From Trinickia dinghuensis (GTDB taxonomy: Bacteria > Pseudomonadota > Gammaproteobacteria > Burkholderiales > Burkholderiaceae), in NCBI RefSeq assembly GCF_003367175.1, contig NZ_QRGA01000015.1, positions 124,001 to 188,000 of the forward strand: 64,000 nucleotides of DNA, given 5' to 3'. The translations under genes were made by a program, and so were the position numbers. Below the pieces are notes generated by a model. That model had not been told where the DNA came from, searched no databases, and saw only the letters and a list, made by a program, of their open reading frames with translations. Of the stretch, positions 28,129 to 37,638 are shown one piece after another; position 1 is the first letter of the stretch, and the number at the start of each line of letters is the position of its first letter.

Positions 28129-29514
28129 TTAGCACTCAATGACGTTCACGGCCAACCCGCCGCGGGACGTCTCCTTGTATTTGGTCTTCATGTCCGCGCC
28201 CGTCTCACGCATCGTCTTGATGACGGAATCGAGCGAGACGTAGTGTTGACCGTCGCCTTTGAGCGCCATCCGCGAAGCGTTCAGCGCTTTGATCGCGCCC
28301 ATCGCGTTGCGCTCGATGCACGGAATCTGCACGAGCCCGCCGACGGGGTCGCACGTCATGCCGAGGTTATGCTCCATGCCGATCTCGGCGGCGTTCTCGA
28401 CTTGCCGCGCGTTGCCGCCCATGACGGCTGCAAGCGCCGCGGCGGCCATCGAGCAGGCGACGCCCACTTCGCCCTGGCAGCCCACTTCGGCGCCCGAGAT
28501 CGAAGCGGTCTCTTTGTAGATGATGCCGATCGCGGCGGCAGTCAGCAGGAAATCGACGATGCCGTTCTCGTTCGCGCCCGGCACGAATTTCACGTAGTAG
28601 TGAAGCACCGCGGGAATCACACCGGCCGCACCGTTCGTCGGTGCCGTCACGACGCGCCCGCCCGCGGCGTTCTCCTCGTTCACGGCCATCGCGTAGAGGT
28701 TGACCCAGTCGAGCATCGACAGCGGATCGCGCAGCGATTCCTCCGAGCGGGCACGCAGGTTCTTCGACAGCTCGGCCGCGCGGCGCTTCACGCGCATCGG
28801 GCCGGGCAATTCGCCTTCCGTGCGGCAGCCGCGCTCCACGCAGTTCGCCATCGTGCGCCAGATCGCCAGCAGCCCTTCCCGCACCTCGGCCGGCGAGCGC
28901 GAGGCGCATTCGTTTTCGAACGCGACCTGGGCGATCGACAAGCCGCTGTCGCTGCACGCGCGCAGCAGGTCGGCACCCGTGCGGAACGGATGCGGCACCT
29001 CGGCGCCGGCGCGCACGCCGTTGACGCGATCACCGTCACGGTTGACGACGAAGCCGCCGCCGACGGAGTAATACTCTTTCTCGACGAGCAGTTGTCCGTT
29101 CTCGTCGAACGCTTGAAAGCGCATGCCGTTCGGATGGACGACGCTCGTGCCGCTCATGAGACGGCGGTAGAACGAGATGTCCTCTTTCTCCTCGAAGCGG
29201 ATCTCGGCACGGCCCATCAGCTGCAGCGCCTTGCCCGCCCGAATCGCGGCCAGGCGCGGCTCGATGAGGTCCGGATCGATCGAGTCGGGCAGATTGCCCT
29301 CGAGGCCGAGCAAAACGGCTTTGTCGGTACCGTGGCCCTTGCCGGTCGCGCCGAGCGAACCGTACAGTTCGACTTTGACGCGGCGCACAAAAGCCAGCAG
29401 GTTGGCATCCTCGACGTGTGAAACGAAGCGGCAGGCGGCGATCATCGGCCCGACCGTATGGGAGCTCGAAGGGCCGATGCCGATCTTGAACAGATCGAAG
29501 ACGCTGACGTTCAT
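28129..29514 (-). CDS. sdaA: L-serine ammonia-lyase (4Fe-4S serine dehydratase)
   Basis: 461 residues. N-terminal beta domain with [14 protein letters not shown]-terminal alpha domain with [18 protein letters not shown] and the cluster-ligand cysteines ([34 protein letters not shown]). Deaminates serine to pyruvate. The start at 29514 has AGGAAG upstream; the in-frame extension to 29625 is ignored. It leads the sox operon: glycine plus methylene-THF from sarcosine make serine (by GlyA elsewhere), which this enzyme sends to pyruvate. Confidence 0.96.
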   Translation of the reverse strand: MNVSVFDLFKIGIGPSSSHTVGPMIAACRFVSHVEDANLLAFVRRVKVELYGSLGATGKGHGTDKAVLLGLEGNLPDSIDPDLIEPRLAAIRAGKALQLMGRAEIRFEEKEDISFYRRLMSGTSVVHPNGMRFQAFDENGQLLVEKEYYSVGGGFVVNRDGDRVNGVRAGAEVPHPFRTGADLLRACSDSGLSIAQVAFENECASRSPAEVREGLLAIWRTMANCVERGCRTEGELPGPMRVKRRAAELSKNLRARSEESLRDPLSMLDWVNLYAMAVNEENAAGGRVVTAPTNGAAGVIPAVLHYYVKFVPGANENGIVDFLLTAAAIGIIYKETASISGAEVGCQGEVGVACSMAAAALAAVMGGNARQVENAAEIGMEHNLGMTCDPVGGLVQIPCIERNAMGAIKALNASRMALKGDGQHYVSLDSVIKTMRETGADMKTKYKETSRGGLAVNVIEC

Positions 29515-29762
29515 AAGGCTTCCTCGCTGGGTTCGAAGGTGAAATTCGCTATGGACGCAAGTACACCAAAGCGTAAAATCCGCCGATAGAACAAAAACGG
29601 CATCGCTGTGGGATGCCGCCGCCAAAGGCCCGTGGGACGTGCCCCTGCGTGCGTTTCAAGGACGATCGGCGGCGGAAAAACACAAACACGGGGTGGCGGC
29701 GTCGAACCCGCCCCAAGCGCCGTGCCGCCGCGCCCCCGCTGTGCCTCCTATTCCTTGCTCGC

Positions 29763-30833
29763 ATGAACGCCGTCGATCCGTCACCGCTCGCTTCCCCCGC
29801 CTCCCGAGAGCGCATCCGCTTCGGGATCGTGCTGCTGCCCAACTTCACGCTGACGGCGTTTTCCGGCTTCGTCGACATGCTGCGGCTCTCCGCCGACGAC
29901 AGCGACTTCAGCAAGCCCGTACGCTGCGCCTGGAGCGTCGTCGGCAAGACGCTCGCGCCCGTGCGGGCGAGCTGCGGGATCCAAATCACGCCGTGGGAGA
30001 CGTTCGACGATGCCGAGCCGTTCGACTATGTCGTCGTCGTGGGCGGGTTGCTGCATTCGGGGCCGCAAACGGACGACGAAACGCAGGCCTTCATCCGCCG
30101 CGCCGCCGCCGGCAACACGACGGTCGTCGGGATTTGCACGGGCGTGTTCTCGATGATGCGAGCCGGCGTGCTCGACGGCCATCGCGTCTGCGTAAGCTGG
30201 TTTCACTACTGGGATTTCATCGAGCGCTTCCCGGCCGCGAATGCCGACATGCTCGTGGCCGACCGCCTATTCGTCATCGACCGTCGGCGCATCACCTGTT
30301 CGGGCGGGCGCGCGTCGATCGACGTCGCCGCGGCCATCTTGCTGCGCCACTTCGACCATGCCACGGTGCAAAAGGCGCTGCGGATTTTGCTCGTCGGGGA
30401 GATGCAGAAAGGCAATGCGCCGCAGCCCCATCCGCCGGGACTCGAGCCCGCCACGCATCCCAAGATCAAACGCGCGATCCTGCTGATGGAGCAGCATGTC
30501 GGGCGTGCATTGCCGCTCGAAGAGCTGGCGTGCAAGCTCGATCTATCGCCGCGTCAACTCGAGCGGCTGTTCAAGGCGCAGACCGGCAAGACGCCGCAGA
30601 CGTTCGCCAAGCATGTGCGGCTGCGCACGGCCGCCTGGCTGCTGACAAGTTCCGACCGCACCGTCGCCGACATCGCGTCGAGCTGCGGTTTTTCCGATGC
30701 GTCGCATTTGGGACGGGAATTCCGCAAACAGTACGGCATGCCGCCCGTCGCGTATCGGGAACAACGCACGGGGGAGGAACCCGTCGATAAGGAGTACGAA
30801 GAATATTTCACGGCGTCGGGCGCGATGTCGTAA
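29763..30833 (+). CDS. GlxA-family AraC regulator (GATase1-like), SouR/CdhR type
   Basis: 356 residues: DJ-1/PfpI-like sensor domain (RIRFGIVLLPNFTLTAFSGFVDMLRL; VGICTGVFSMMRAGVLDG) and C-terminal AraC DNA-binding domain (LEELACKLDLSPRQLERLFKAQTGKTPQTFAKH; VADIASSCGFSDASHLGREF). Divergent from sdaA-soxBDAG. Regulators of this family (GbdR, SouR, CdhR) control betaine, sarcosine and carnitine catabolism in pseudomonads; the position here suggests sarcosine control (SouR-like), by inference. Confidence 0.9.
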   Translation: MNAVDPSPLASPASRERIRFGIVLLPNFTLTAFSGFVDMLRLSADDSDFSKPVRCAWSVVGKTLAPVRASCGIQITPWETFDDAEPFDYVVVVGGLLHSGPQTDDETQAFIRRAAAGNTTVVGICTGVFSMMRAGVLDGHRVCVSWFHYWDFIERFPAANADMLVADRLFVIDRRRITCSGGRASIDVAAAILLRHFDHATVQKALRILLVGEMQKGNAPQPHPPGLEPATHPKIKRAILLMEQHVGRALPLEELACKLDLSPRQLERLFKAQTGKTPQTFAKHVRLRTAAWLLTSSDRTVADIASSCGFSDASHLGREFRKQYGMPPVAYREQRTGEEPVDKEYEEYFTASGAMS

Positions 30834-30896
30834 TCGCAGCCGACGCCGATATCGACGACGTCAATGATGTCGTTGACGTCGTTGACGTCAGAGGCG

Positions 30897-31847
30897 TCAA
30901 TGCGACGCGATGTACGACTTCACCGCCGTCAGCCCATCCTTGCCGTCGAAAGTCGTCACGCCGGCCAGCCACTTGTCCAGCACCTGCGGGTTCTTTTTCA
31001 GCCAGTCCGTCGCCGCCTTGTTCGGGTCTTCCTTGTCCACGATCGGCACCATCACATGGTTTTCCATGTCCGTCGTGAAATGCAGGTTGGACACGAGCTT
31101 CGCCGCGTTCGGGCAGCGCGCGGCGTAATCAGGCGGCGTCGCCGTGAAGACCTTGGCTTCGCCGTAGTTCGGCCCGAACACCGAGTCGCCACCGTTCAGA
31201 TAGTCGATCTTCATCTGCACGTTCATCGGATGCGGCTCCCAGCCGAGGAACACGATCCATTGCTTCTCGCGAATGGCCCTGTTGACCTGGACGAGCATGC
31301 CGGCTTCGCTCGACTCGACGAGCTTGAACTTGCCCAGGCCGAATTGATTGCCCGTGATCATCTTCTGAATCAGCGCATTGCCGTCGTTGCCCGGCTCGAT
31401 GCCGTAGATCCGGCCGCCGAGCTTATCGGCATACTTCTGAATGTCGGCGAACGACTTGAGCCCGCCGTTGTAGACGTAGTCCGGCACGGCCAGCGTGTAC
31501 TTCGCGCCGGTCAGGTTAGGCGTGCCGAGCACTTCGATTTGCTTCGCTTTGACGAACGGCTCGATCATCGGATCCATCGTCGGCGACCAATAGCCGAGGA
31601 AGACGTCGATCTGCTTGCTCCTGATGCCCGCGAACGTGATCGGCACCGAGGCGATCGTCTTCGTCGGGTTATAGCCGAGCCCCTCGAAAACGGCCGAGGC
31701 GAGACCCGTCGTGGCGGCGATGTCGGTCCAGCCGACATCCGCAAAGCGGACGTTGCGGCACACGGCTGCGTCCGAGGCATATGCGCTGGTCGTCACGAGG
31801 GCCGCGGCCGCCAGGGCCCAGCCGGCTTTCATCAAGCGATGATTCAT
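30897..31847 (-). CDS. choX: Choline/glycine betaine ABC transporter, substrate-binding protein
   Basis: 316 residues with a signal peptide (MNHRLMKAGWALAAAALVTTSAYA) and OpuAC fold. CRNVRFADVGWTDIAATTGLAS and VFLGYWSPTMDP supply the aromatic-cage residues typical of ChoX; also WIVFLGWEPHPMN. Delivers choline or betaine to ChoWV. Separated from the permease and ATPase genes by the gbdR-like gene. A patch of TGACGTC repeats lies just downstream (about 30857-30892). Confidence 0.93.
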   Translation of the reverse strand: MNHRLMKAGWALAAAALVTTSAYASDAAVCRNVRFADVGWTDIAATTGLASAVFEGLGYNPTKTIASVPITFAGIRSKQIDVFLGYWSPTMDPMIEPFVKAKQIEVLGTPNLTGAKYTLAVPDYVYNGGLKSFADIQKYADKLGGRIYGIEPGNDGNALIQKMITGNQFGLGKFKLVESSEAGMLVQVNRAIREKQWIVFLGWEPHPMNVQMKIDYLNGGDSVFGPNYGEAKVFTATPPDYAARCPNAAKLVSNLHFTTDMENHVMVPIVDKEDPNKAATDWLKKNPQVLDKWLAGVTTFDGKDGLTAVKSYIASH

Positions 31848-31954
31848 TAGATTGCTCCTCCGTTCGTACGATTATTTCGGCTGTTTGCCGGTTTTCGAGG
31901 ACATCGACATCGAGGTATTGCGGGGACTGCCAAACGCCTACTGCGAGATTCGAA

Positions 31955-32944
31955 TCAATTTGCTTGCCGGCGCTCCCGGCTCGGCGCGTAGCCGAACTGG
32001 GCCCGATAGGCTTTGCTGAAGTGACACGGAGACTGGAAGCCGCACACCGTCGTCACGCTGGCGATCGATGCGTCGGTCGTGCGCAGCAGGTCGCGCGCGC
32101 GGCGCAGCCGCAGCGAAAGGTAGTAATGCGTGGGCGAGACCTCGAGATACACCTTGAACATTCGCTGCAGATGCCGTTGCGACAGCCGCACCAGCCGCGC
32201 GAGTTCTTCGAGCGAAAGCGGTTCCTCGATGTTGGCTTCCATGAGCCGCACGACTTCGATGAGCTCCGCGCGAGAAAATCCGATGCGGGCATCGACGGGA
32301 ATCGGCTGATGATCGTTGGCGCTGCGGATGCGTTCGAGAATGAATTGAGCCGACACCTGCGCCGCGAGGTTGCGGCCTAGCCGCTCGCCCACGAGATGCA
32401 GCATCAAATCGAGCGGTGCCGTCCCGCCGGTGCAGGTCAAGCGGTCGCGGTCGATCACGAACAGTTCGTCCCGGAACTTCACGCGCGGGAACTCAGTGTG
32501 AAGCGAGGACATGTCCTCCCAATGCACCGTGCAGCGATAGTCGTCGAGCAAGCCCGCGCTCATGAGCGCGTAGGCGCCCGTGCAGATCGCACCGAGCGGC
32601 ACACCGCGCGCGCCGATGTCCGCCAGCAGCGTCTTCACGCGCGAGTCGACGGCCGTGCGAATCTGCGTGCCGCCGCAGACGATCAGCACGTCGGGGATAC
32701 CGACTTCCTCGAGCGTTCTGGTCGGGGTGACGATCACGCCGTTGCTGGCCCGCACCGGCACGCCGTCGGCGGATACGACCGACCAGCGGTAGTGCGTGGC
32801 CCGGCTGACGTAGTTCGTCATCCTGAGCACCTCGACGGCGCTCGTGAACGCGATCATCGAGAAGTTCGGCAGCGTCAGAAACCCGAAATGCAAGGGCATC
32901 GTCGACTGCGCGGGTTCGGGCTGCATCACGGTGGCCGGCGTCAC
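31955..32944 (-). CDS. gbdR: GbdR-like GlxA-family AraC regulator
   Basis: 329 residues: PfpI-like domain (LHFGFLTLPNFSMIAFTSAVEVLRMTNYV; GAICTGAYALMSAGLLD) and AraC C-terminus (LEELARLVRLSQRHLQRMFKVYLEVSPTHYYLSLRLRRAR; VTTVCGFQSPCHFSKAYRAQFG). Closely resembles GbdR, the betaine/dimethylglycine-responsive activator. It lies 16 bases after choW and before choX, inside the uptake operon, so its own level may rise with the transporter. Confidence 0.88.
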   Translation of the reverse strand: MTPATVMQPEPAQSTMPLHFGFLTLPNFSMIAFTSAVEVLRMTNYVSRATHYRWSVVSADGVPVRASNGVIVTPTRTLEEVGIPDVLIVCGGTQIRTAVDSRVKTLLADIGARGVPLGAICTGAYALMSAGLLDDYRCTVHWEDMSSLHTEFPRVKFRDELFVIDRDRLTCTGGTAPLDLMLHLVGERLGRNLAAQVSAQFILERIRSANDHQPIPVDARIGFSRAELIEVVRLMEANIEEPLSLEELARLVRLSQRHLQRMFKVYLEVSPTHYYLSLRLRRARDLLRTTDASIASVTTVCGFQSPCHFSKAYRAQFGYAPSRERRQAN

Positions 32945-32960
32945 GCGTGCCTCCCGCCCA

Positions 32961-33866
32961 TCAGCTTTGCGTCGCCGGTTGCTGCGCGGCGCGCAGCCTC
33001 ATCACGCTGCGCAAGCCTTTGAAGCGCGGCGCGGGTGCCGTTCCCGGCACGCGGCCGAAGCTCTCGGTGATGCGGTCGAGAATGATCGCGAGCAGCACCA
33101 CGGACAAGCCGCTTTCGAAACCCAATCCGATGTCGAGCCGTTGAATGCTGGCCAGCACGTCATTGCCGAGGCCGCCCGCGCCGACCATCGAGGCGATGAT
33201 CACCATCGACAGCGCCATCATGATCGTCTGGTTCACGCCCTGCATGATCGAGGGCAGCGCATTCGGGATCTGCACCTTGTAGAGCAGTTGCCACGGCGTG
33301 CAGCCGAACGCCTGCCCGGCTTCGACGATCTCGCGGTTGACGTGGCGAATGCCTAGGCTCGTCAGGCGCACGGCGGGCGGCATCGCGAAGATCACGGTCG
33401 ACAAGATCCCCGGCACGCGGCCGAGACCGAACAGCATGGCGGCCGGAATCAGATAGACGAAGGCGGGCATCGTCTGCATCAAATCGAGGATCGGCCGCAC
33501 GACGAGCGCCACGTGCTTGTTCTTGGCCGTCCAAATGCCGAGCGGAATGCCGAACACGAGACTGATCAGCGTCGACGACAGCGTCAGCCCGAGCGTGATG
33601 ACCGTTTGATCCCAGAAGCCGGTTGCATAGATCAGCAGCAGCGACAGCGTCGTGAACAGCGCGAAGCGCCAGCCGATGCGCCATAAGCCGATGCCGATGA
33701 AGAACGCCATCAGCGCCCACATCGGCACGGCTTGCAGACCGTGCTCGACGAGCCCCGCGAGCGTATCGATCCCGCGCCCGATCGTGTCGAACGTGCTGCT
33801 GTCGTGATCGAGCAGGTAGTGAACGGATTGATCGACCCAAGTGCCGAGCGGAATGAGTTCAGACAT
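32961..33866 (-). CDS. choW: Choline/glycine betaine ABC transporter permease
   Basis: 301 residues with about 6-7 membrane helices and the BPD permease loop (AFGCTPWQLLYKVQIPNALPSIMQGVNQTIMMALSMVIIASMVGAGGLG). ProW/ChoW family. The ATG overlaps the choV stop by 8 bases. The start MSELIPLGTWVDQSVHYLLDHDS is the family N-terminus. Confidence 0.95.
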   Translation of the reverse strand: MSELIPLGTWVDQSVHYLLDHDSSTFDTIGRGIDTLAGLVEHGLQAVPMWALMAFFIGIGLWRIGWRFALFTTLSLLLIYATGFWDQTVITLGLTLSSTLISLVFGIPLGIWTAKNKHVALVVRPILDLMQTMPAFVYLIPAAMLFGLGRVPGILSTVIFAMPPAVRLTSLGIRHVNREIVEAGQAFGCTPWQLLYKVQIPNALPSIMQGVNQTIMMALSMVIIASMVGAGGLGNDVLASIQRLDIGLGFESGLSVVLLAIILDRITESFGRVPGTAPAPRFKGLRSVMRLRAAQQPATQS

Positions 33867-35028
33867 GGGAGCCTCGCGTACGGGTGATGGCTTTGAGAAC
33901 GACGGCACGATCGACGGAGCCGCAATAGCAGCCGTCGTCGTCGACGACGGGCAGCGCGCGCGTATGCGCCACGACACGCGAGACGACTTGCTCGAGCGGC
34001 GCGCTGCGCGAAATGCACTCCACCTGCGCGACGCTGGGCGAGCCGCTGCCGAGCGCGTCGCGGGTCACGAAACCGCGGATCTTGCGCTCGGCATCGAGCA
34101 CGAATGCATAATCGGCGCTGCCGTTCAGCGACTCCGCCACGCCGGCTGCATCGAGCTGACGCACGAGCGGAACGGCGTCGGTCTGCATCAGATCGCCGGC
34201 CGTCAGATAGCGGCTCGTGTCGACGCCTTCGAAGAAGGCGCGCACGTAGTCGTTCGAGGGGCGGCTGATGATTTCGTGCGGCGTGCCGAGCTGCACGAGG
34301 CGGCCGCCTTCCATGATCGCAATGCGGTTGCCGATCCGCAGCGCCTCTTCGAGATCGTGCGAGACGAACATGATCGTGCGGCGCTGTTCCTTTTGCAGTT
34401 GCAGCAGCACGTTTTGCATCTCTTTGCGCTTGAGCGGATCGAGCGCGGAGAACGCTTCGTCCATGATCATCAGCGACGGGTTCACGGTCAGCGCGCGCGC
34501 CAGGCCGACGCGCTGCTGCATGCCGCCCGACAGCTCGGCGGGCAGCTTTTGCGCGAACGGCGCCAGCCCGACCTGCTCGAGCACCGTCATCGCCCGTGCT
34601 TCACGCTCCTTGCGCGCCACGCCGGCCACTTCGAGGCCGAATGCGGCGTTCGAGAGCACCGTGCGCTGCGGCATGAGCGCGAACGACTGGAACACCATGC
34701 TCATGTCCTTGCGGCGCAACGCGGTCAGCTCGCCGCGCCGCGCGCTGACGACGTCGCGCCCGCCGATGAGCACCTTGCCCGCCGTCGGATCGACGAGCCG
34801 ATTGATCAGCCGAATCAACGTCGACTTGCCGGAACCGGAGAGCCCCATGAGGACGAATATCTCGCCTTCCTGGACGTCGAACGACACGTCGTGCACGCCG
34901 ACGATCTGGCCTGTGCGGGCGAATATCTCGTCCTTGGTCGAGCCTGCGGCAAGCATGTCGAGCGCCTGCTTGGGGTTGGTGCCGAACACCTTGCACAAAC
35001 CCTGCACCACCACTTTGGGTGAACTCAT
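33859..35028 (-). CDS. choV: Choline/glycine betaine ABC transporter ATP-binding protein
   Basis: 389 residues: Walker A GLSGSGKST, Q-loop MVFQSFALMPQRTV, signature LSGGMQQRVGLARAL, Walker B LMIMDEAFSALDP, H-loop FVSHD, then two C-terminal CBS domains (about 270-389) of the ProV/OpuAA type that sense ionic strength or nucleotides. GGAGACGGAAGAG ribosome site. First gene of choV-choW-gbdR-choX. Confidence 0.95.
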   Translation of the reverse strand: MSSPKVVVQGLCKVFGTNPKQALDMLAAGSTKDEIFARTGQIVGVHDVSFDVQEGEIFVLMGLSGSGKSTLIRLINRLVDPTAGKVLIGGRDVVSARRGELTALRRKDMSMVFQSFALMPQRTVLSNAAFGLEVAGVARKEREARAMTVLEQVGLAPFAQKLPAELSGGMQQRVGLARALTVNPSLMIMDEAFSALDPLKRKEMQNVLLQLQKEQRRTIMFVSHDLEEALRIGNRIAIMEGGRLVQLGTPHEIISRPSNDYVRAFFEGVDTSRYLTAGDLMQTDAVPLVRQLDAAGVAESLNGSADYAFVLDAERKIRGFVTRDALGSGSPSVAQVECISRSAPLEQVVSRVVAHTRALPVVDDDGCYCGSVDRAVVLKAITRTRGSHV

Positions 35029-35382
35029 CTCTTCCGTCTCCTTGCGGCAGGGTTTGAGCCTGCACAGTCTGCCTACATAGTTGCCAGAAAAAGCGCGGGG
35101 CAGCCGACGAATTCCGACGCACGCTTGCGTAAATGCGACACGGACGGTTTCGGCTATCGGGGCATTCTTCCCGCCGAGGCCCGTAGCATAAGGCTCCGCG
35201 TCTCGATTGCAATCCGTGCATTCGAGCAGCATGTCGCGTAACGACAGATTCGCGTCCAAAAATGCGTGCGCACCGCGCATATCGGCTGGCAATACTCAGC
35301 CCAACCGGATCCGTACCCAATCAAAAAATCCGGGCTGGCGAGCAGGCCAAGATCGATTACAACAACGACGACGGAGCGCACA
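35029..35382. promoter_or_regulatory. Intergenic region between choV and the porin gene
   Basis: 354 bases between divergent genes, presumably holding both promoters. It contains AAATGCGACACG (about 35131-35142), which differs by one base from AAACGCGACACG upstream of betB (about 1289-1300). No other clear element seen; minus-strand frames here extend choV but carry no conserved sequence. Confidence 0.4.
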
Positions 35383-36327
35383 ATGAGTCACCGCAAGACC
35401 CTGTCACGCCTATCGTCCGCCGCTTTCAGCGGCGCGGCGCTTTTGATCGGATCGCTGCACGCGTCCAATGCGCTGGCGCAAACCGCCGACGCGAGCGGTG
35501 CGGGTGCAAGCGCACCGGCCGCCACGGCGGCGGCGGCGCCCGCGGATCCCCCTGCTACGTCGACGGCGAGCTCGCAGCCCGCGGCGGCGCCGGCACCGGC
35601 ACCGGCCGCTTCCCCCTTTACCGCTAACGTGACGCTCGCCTCGCAATATGTCTCTCGCGGCTTCAGGCAAACCTGGGGCAAACCGGCTATTCAGGGCGGC
35701 ATCGACTACGCGCATCCGAGCGGGCTGTTCGCCGGGACGTGGCTGTCGAGCGTGAGCAGCAAGTTCATCGAAGGCGGCACGGTCGAATGGGATCTGTACG
35801 GAGGCTATGGCGGCTCGCTCGGCGATCTGTCGTACACGGGCACGCTCTATTACTACGTGTATCCGGGCGCGCGCATGTCAGCGAGCCAGACGAGCTATAA
35901 CTACGGCGAGTTCGTCACGGCCTTGACGTACAAGTGGTTCACGGCCAAGTATTGGCTGACTTACACGCCGAATTATTTCGGCTACGACAGCCAGTCGCTC
36001 GGCATCGGCAGCGGCAAGAACAGCCGGGGTTCGGGCTATCTCGACCTGAACACGAACATCGACCTCACCCACGGCTTCTCGCTGCTGCTGCACTACGGCT
36101 GGGAACGCGTGCAAAACTTCTCGGCTTACAACTGGCAAGACGGGAAATTGGCGGTTTCAAAGACGTTCGACGGCGGCTGGACGCTCACTGGCGCGGTAAC
36201 GAAGGCTTGGGGCGCCACCAACGTCTACGATCACTACACGACCGGAGCGCCCGACTCGTCAGGCAACATCGCCGTGTCGAATCCGACGAAAACGACGTTC
36301 TTCGCGACGATCACGAAGGTGTTTTGA
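35383..36327 (+). CDS. TorF-family putative porin
   Basis: 314 residues. Signal peptide (SRLSSAAFSGAALLIGSLHASNALAQ), an Ala/Pro/Thr-rich linker of about 60 residues, then an outer-membrane beta barrel of the TIGR02001 type: NVTLASQYVSRGFRQTWGKPAIQGGIDYAHPSGLFAGTWLSSVS, GYGGSLGDLSYTGTLYYYVYPG, and a C-terminal aromatic (KVF). Probably a substrate-specific pore; substrate not known. The start at 35383 follows ACGGAGCG. Confidence 0.9.
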   Translation: MSHRKTLSRLSSAAFSGAALLIGSLHASNALAQTADASGAGASAPAATAAAAPADPPATSTASSQPAAAPAPAPAASPFTANVTLASQYVSRGFRQTWGKPAIQGGIDYAHPSGLFAGTWLSSVSSKFIEGGTVEWDLYGGYGGSLGDLSYTGTLYYYVYPGARMSASQTSYNYGEFVTALTYKWFTAKYWLTYTPNYFGYDSQSLGIGSGKNSRGSGYLDLNTNIDLTHGFSLLLHYGWERVQNFSAYNWQDGKLAVSKTFDGGWTLTGAVTKAWGATNVYDHYTTGAPDSSGNIAVSNPTKTTFFATITKVF

Positions 36328-36473
36328 GTCGGATTTAGAGATCCCGATTTCGATTTAGCTTCGGAAGAAGGTGAAGTCCTGCCGTCGATGGCGGCGGGAT
36401 GCGGACGGCGGCGAAGCGGCTCAGCTTTGCGTCGTCCGTTTTCGTTTCATGACAGAATGCCGCGTCTAGCTAA

Positions 36474-36494
36474 TTGCCATTTGCCATTTGCCAT
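36474..36494 (+). repeat. Tandem heptamer TTGCCAT x3
   Basis: Three perfect TTGCCAT copies followed by a degenerate fourth (TTGCCGA) immediately before the cdh start. A slippage-prone tract, but outside the chosen coding start. Confidence 0.8.
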
Positions 36495-36509
36495 TTGCCG
36501 ATACGCGAC

Positions 36510-37313
36510 ATGCTTGCCAAGCTCATCCAATCGATGTCGATGATCCGTCGACGGCCCCGGCGTTCGTTCATTCTCGCAGCCTGCACGGCGATCGTCGCGG
36601 CAGGATGCACCGCACTCGCCTCGGCCGATCCCAATGCGCTTTGGCAGATCGTCAATCTCGATTGCGTGCCGGCCGCGCGCACGACGGGCAAGACGGGGAT
36701 CTGCGCGACGGTGGATTTGCCCGGACGCTATGCGCTGCTGCGCGATCGGCAGGGCACCGCTCAGCATCTTTTAATTCCGACGGATCGTATCTCGGGCGTC
36801 GAAAGCCCGGCTCTGCTGGCGCCGGATGCCCCGAATTATTGGGCCGATGCGTGGGATGCGCGCCGCTATGTCGAAGACAGTTTGAAGAAAGCGCGGCGCG
36901 CAACGCTAACTGACGATCAGATCGGGCTCGAGATCAACTCGGCCATGCGCCGTTCGCAAGAACAATTGCATATCCATATCGACTGCATGCGGGCCTCGAC
37001 CACCTCGGCGCTGGCCCGGCATCGAAACGATCCGCCGCACGTGTGGACGTGGGACACGATCGATGGAGCGCGCTATCGCATTATGCGGATACCCGGGCCG
37101 TCGTTCGATTTCAATCCGTTCGACATCGTCGCAGGGCCGCATACGAGCCCGGACGTCATGGCGCAGCAGACGATCTTCGTGACGGGAGCGGGGGCGTCAG
37201 CCACGGATTCGGGCTGGCTAGTCGTCAATAGCAGCCTCGATACCGACGGTGGAACGGGTTCCGCGGAGACGCTGCTCGATCATCAGTGCGGGGCAGCGGC
37301 GCCGGTGGAGTAA
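36510..37313 (+). CDS. cdh: CDP-diacylglycerol diphosphatase
   Basis: About 267 residues. Signal/anchor segment RRRPRRSFILAACTAIVAAGCTALASA, then the Cdh (HIT-like) domain: NALWQIVNLDCVP, LLIPTDRISGVESPALL, and catalytic QLHIHIDC (HxHxx). Cleaves CDP-diacylglycerol to CMP and phosphatidate at the periplasmic face of the inner membrane. Start uncertain: ATGs at 36510, 36534 and 36540 lie in frame without a strong ribosome site. Confidence 0.9.
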   Translation: MLAKLIQSMSMIRRRPRRSFILAACTAIVAAGCTALASADPNALWQIVNLDCVPAARTTGKTGICATVDLPGRYALLRDRQGTAQHLLIPTDRISGVESPALLAPDAPNYWADAWDARRYVEDSLKKARRATLTDDQIGLEINSAMRRSQEQLHIHIDCMRASTTSALARHRNDPPHVWTWDTIDGARYRIMRIPGPSFDFNPFDIVAGPHTSPDVMAQQTIFVTGAGASATDSGWLVVNSSLDTDGGTGSAETLLDHQCGAAAPVE

Positions 37314-37638
37314 GCGGAGCGGGGCACCACCGATAAGGCCCAGCGCAGCTGCGACCACCGACACCAGCGGTACGCCGGGTACCAGCACGGTAGCCGCCAA
37401 GCCTAGCCCACACCGTCGACTGCCCCCGGTGGCTCCCACTAGTGCGATTGGTAACGCCCATTCGTACCACGTTTGCAATTTTTTGCAATTTTCCTCTGCC
37501 ATTATCGAATCCCGTGCTGCAAAATGCCGCCGCAATGCGCGCGCTGCTCAGCGAAGCCCGGGTTGGCGAAATCGCCCGAGCGGCGGCGCGCTTCATGCTA
37601 AACGCAAGAGCAAAAAGCGAAGCCACGAGGCAAGGAAC
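37314..37638. other. Intergenic stretch without a recognised gene
   Basis: 325 bases between cdh and the first lipoprotein gene. Short frames are present on both strands but none shows a conserved motif. A CAAGGAAC ribosome site for the next gene is at the right end. No terminator hairpin was recognised with confidence. Confidence 0.5.

Noticed and set aside
26863-29421. 852-residue plus-strand frame
   Set aside because: Antisense to soxB and sdaA, both well supported.
29515-29762. Glycine riboswitch ahead of sdaA-sox
   Set aside because: Expected position, but I could not recognise a conserved glycine-aptamer core.
30850-30896. TGACGTC-rich repeat downstream of choX
   Set aside because: A few imperfect 9-mer copies; low-complexity junction rather than a defined element.
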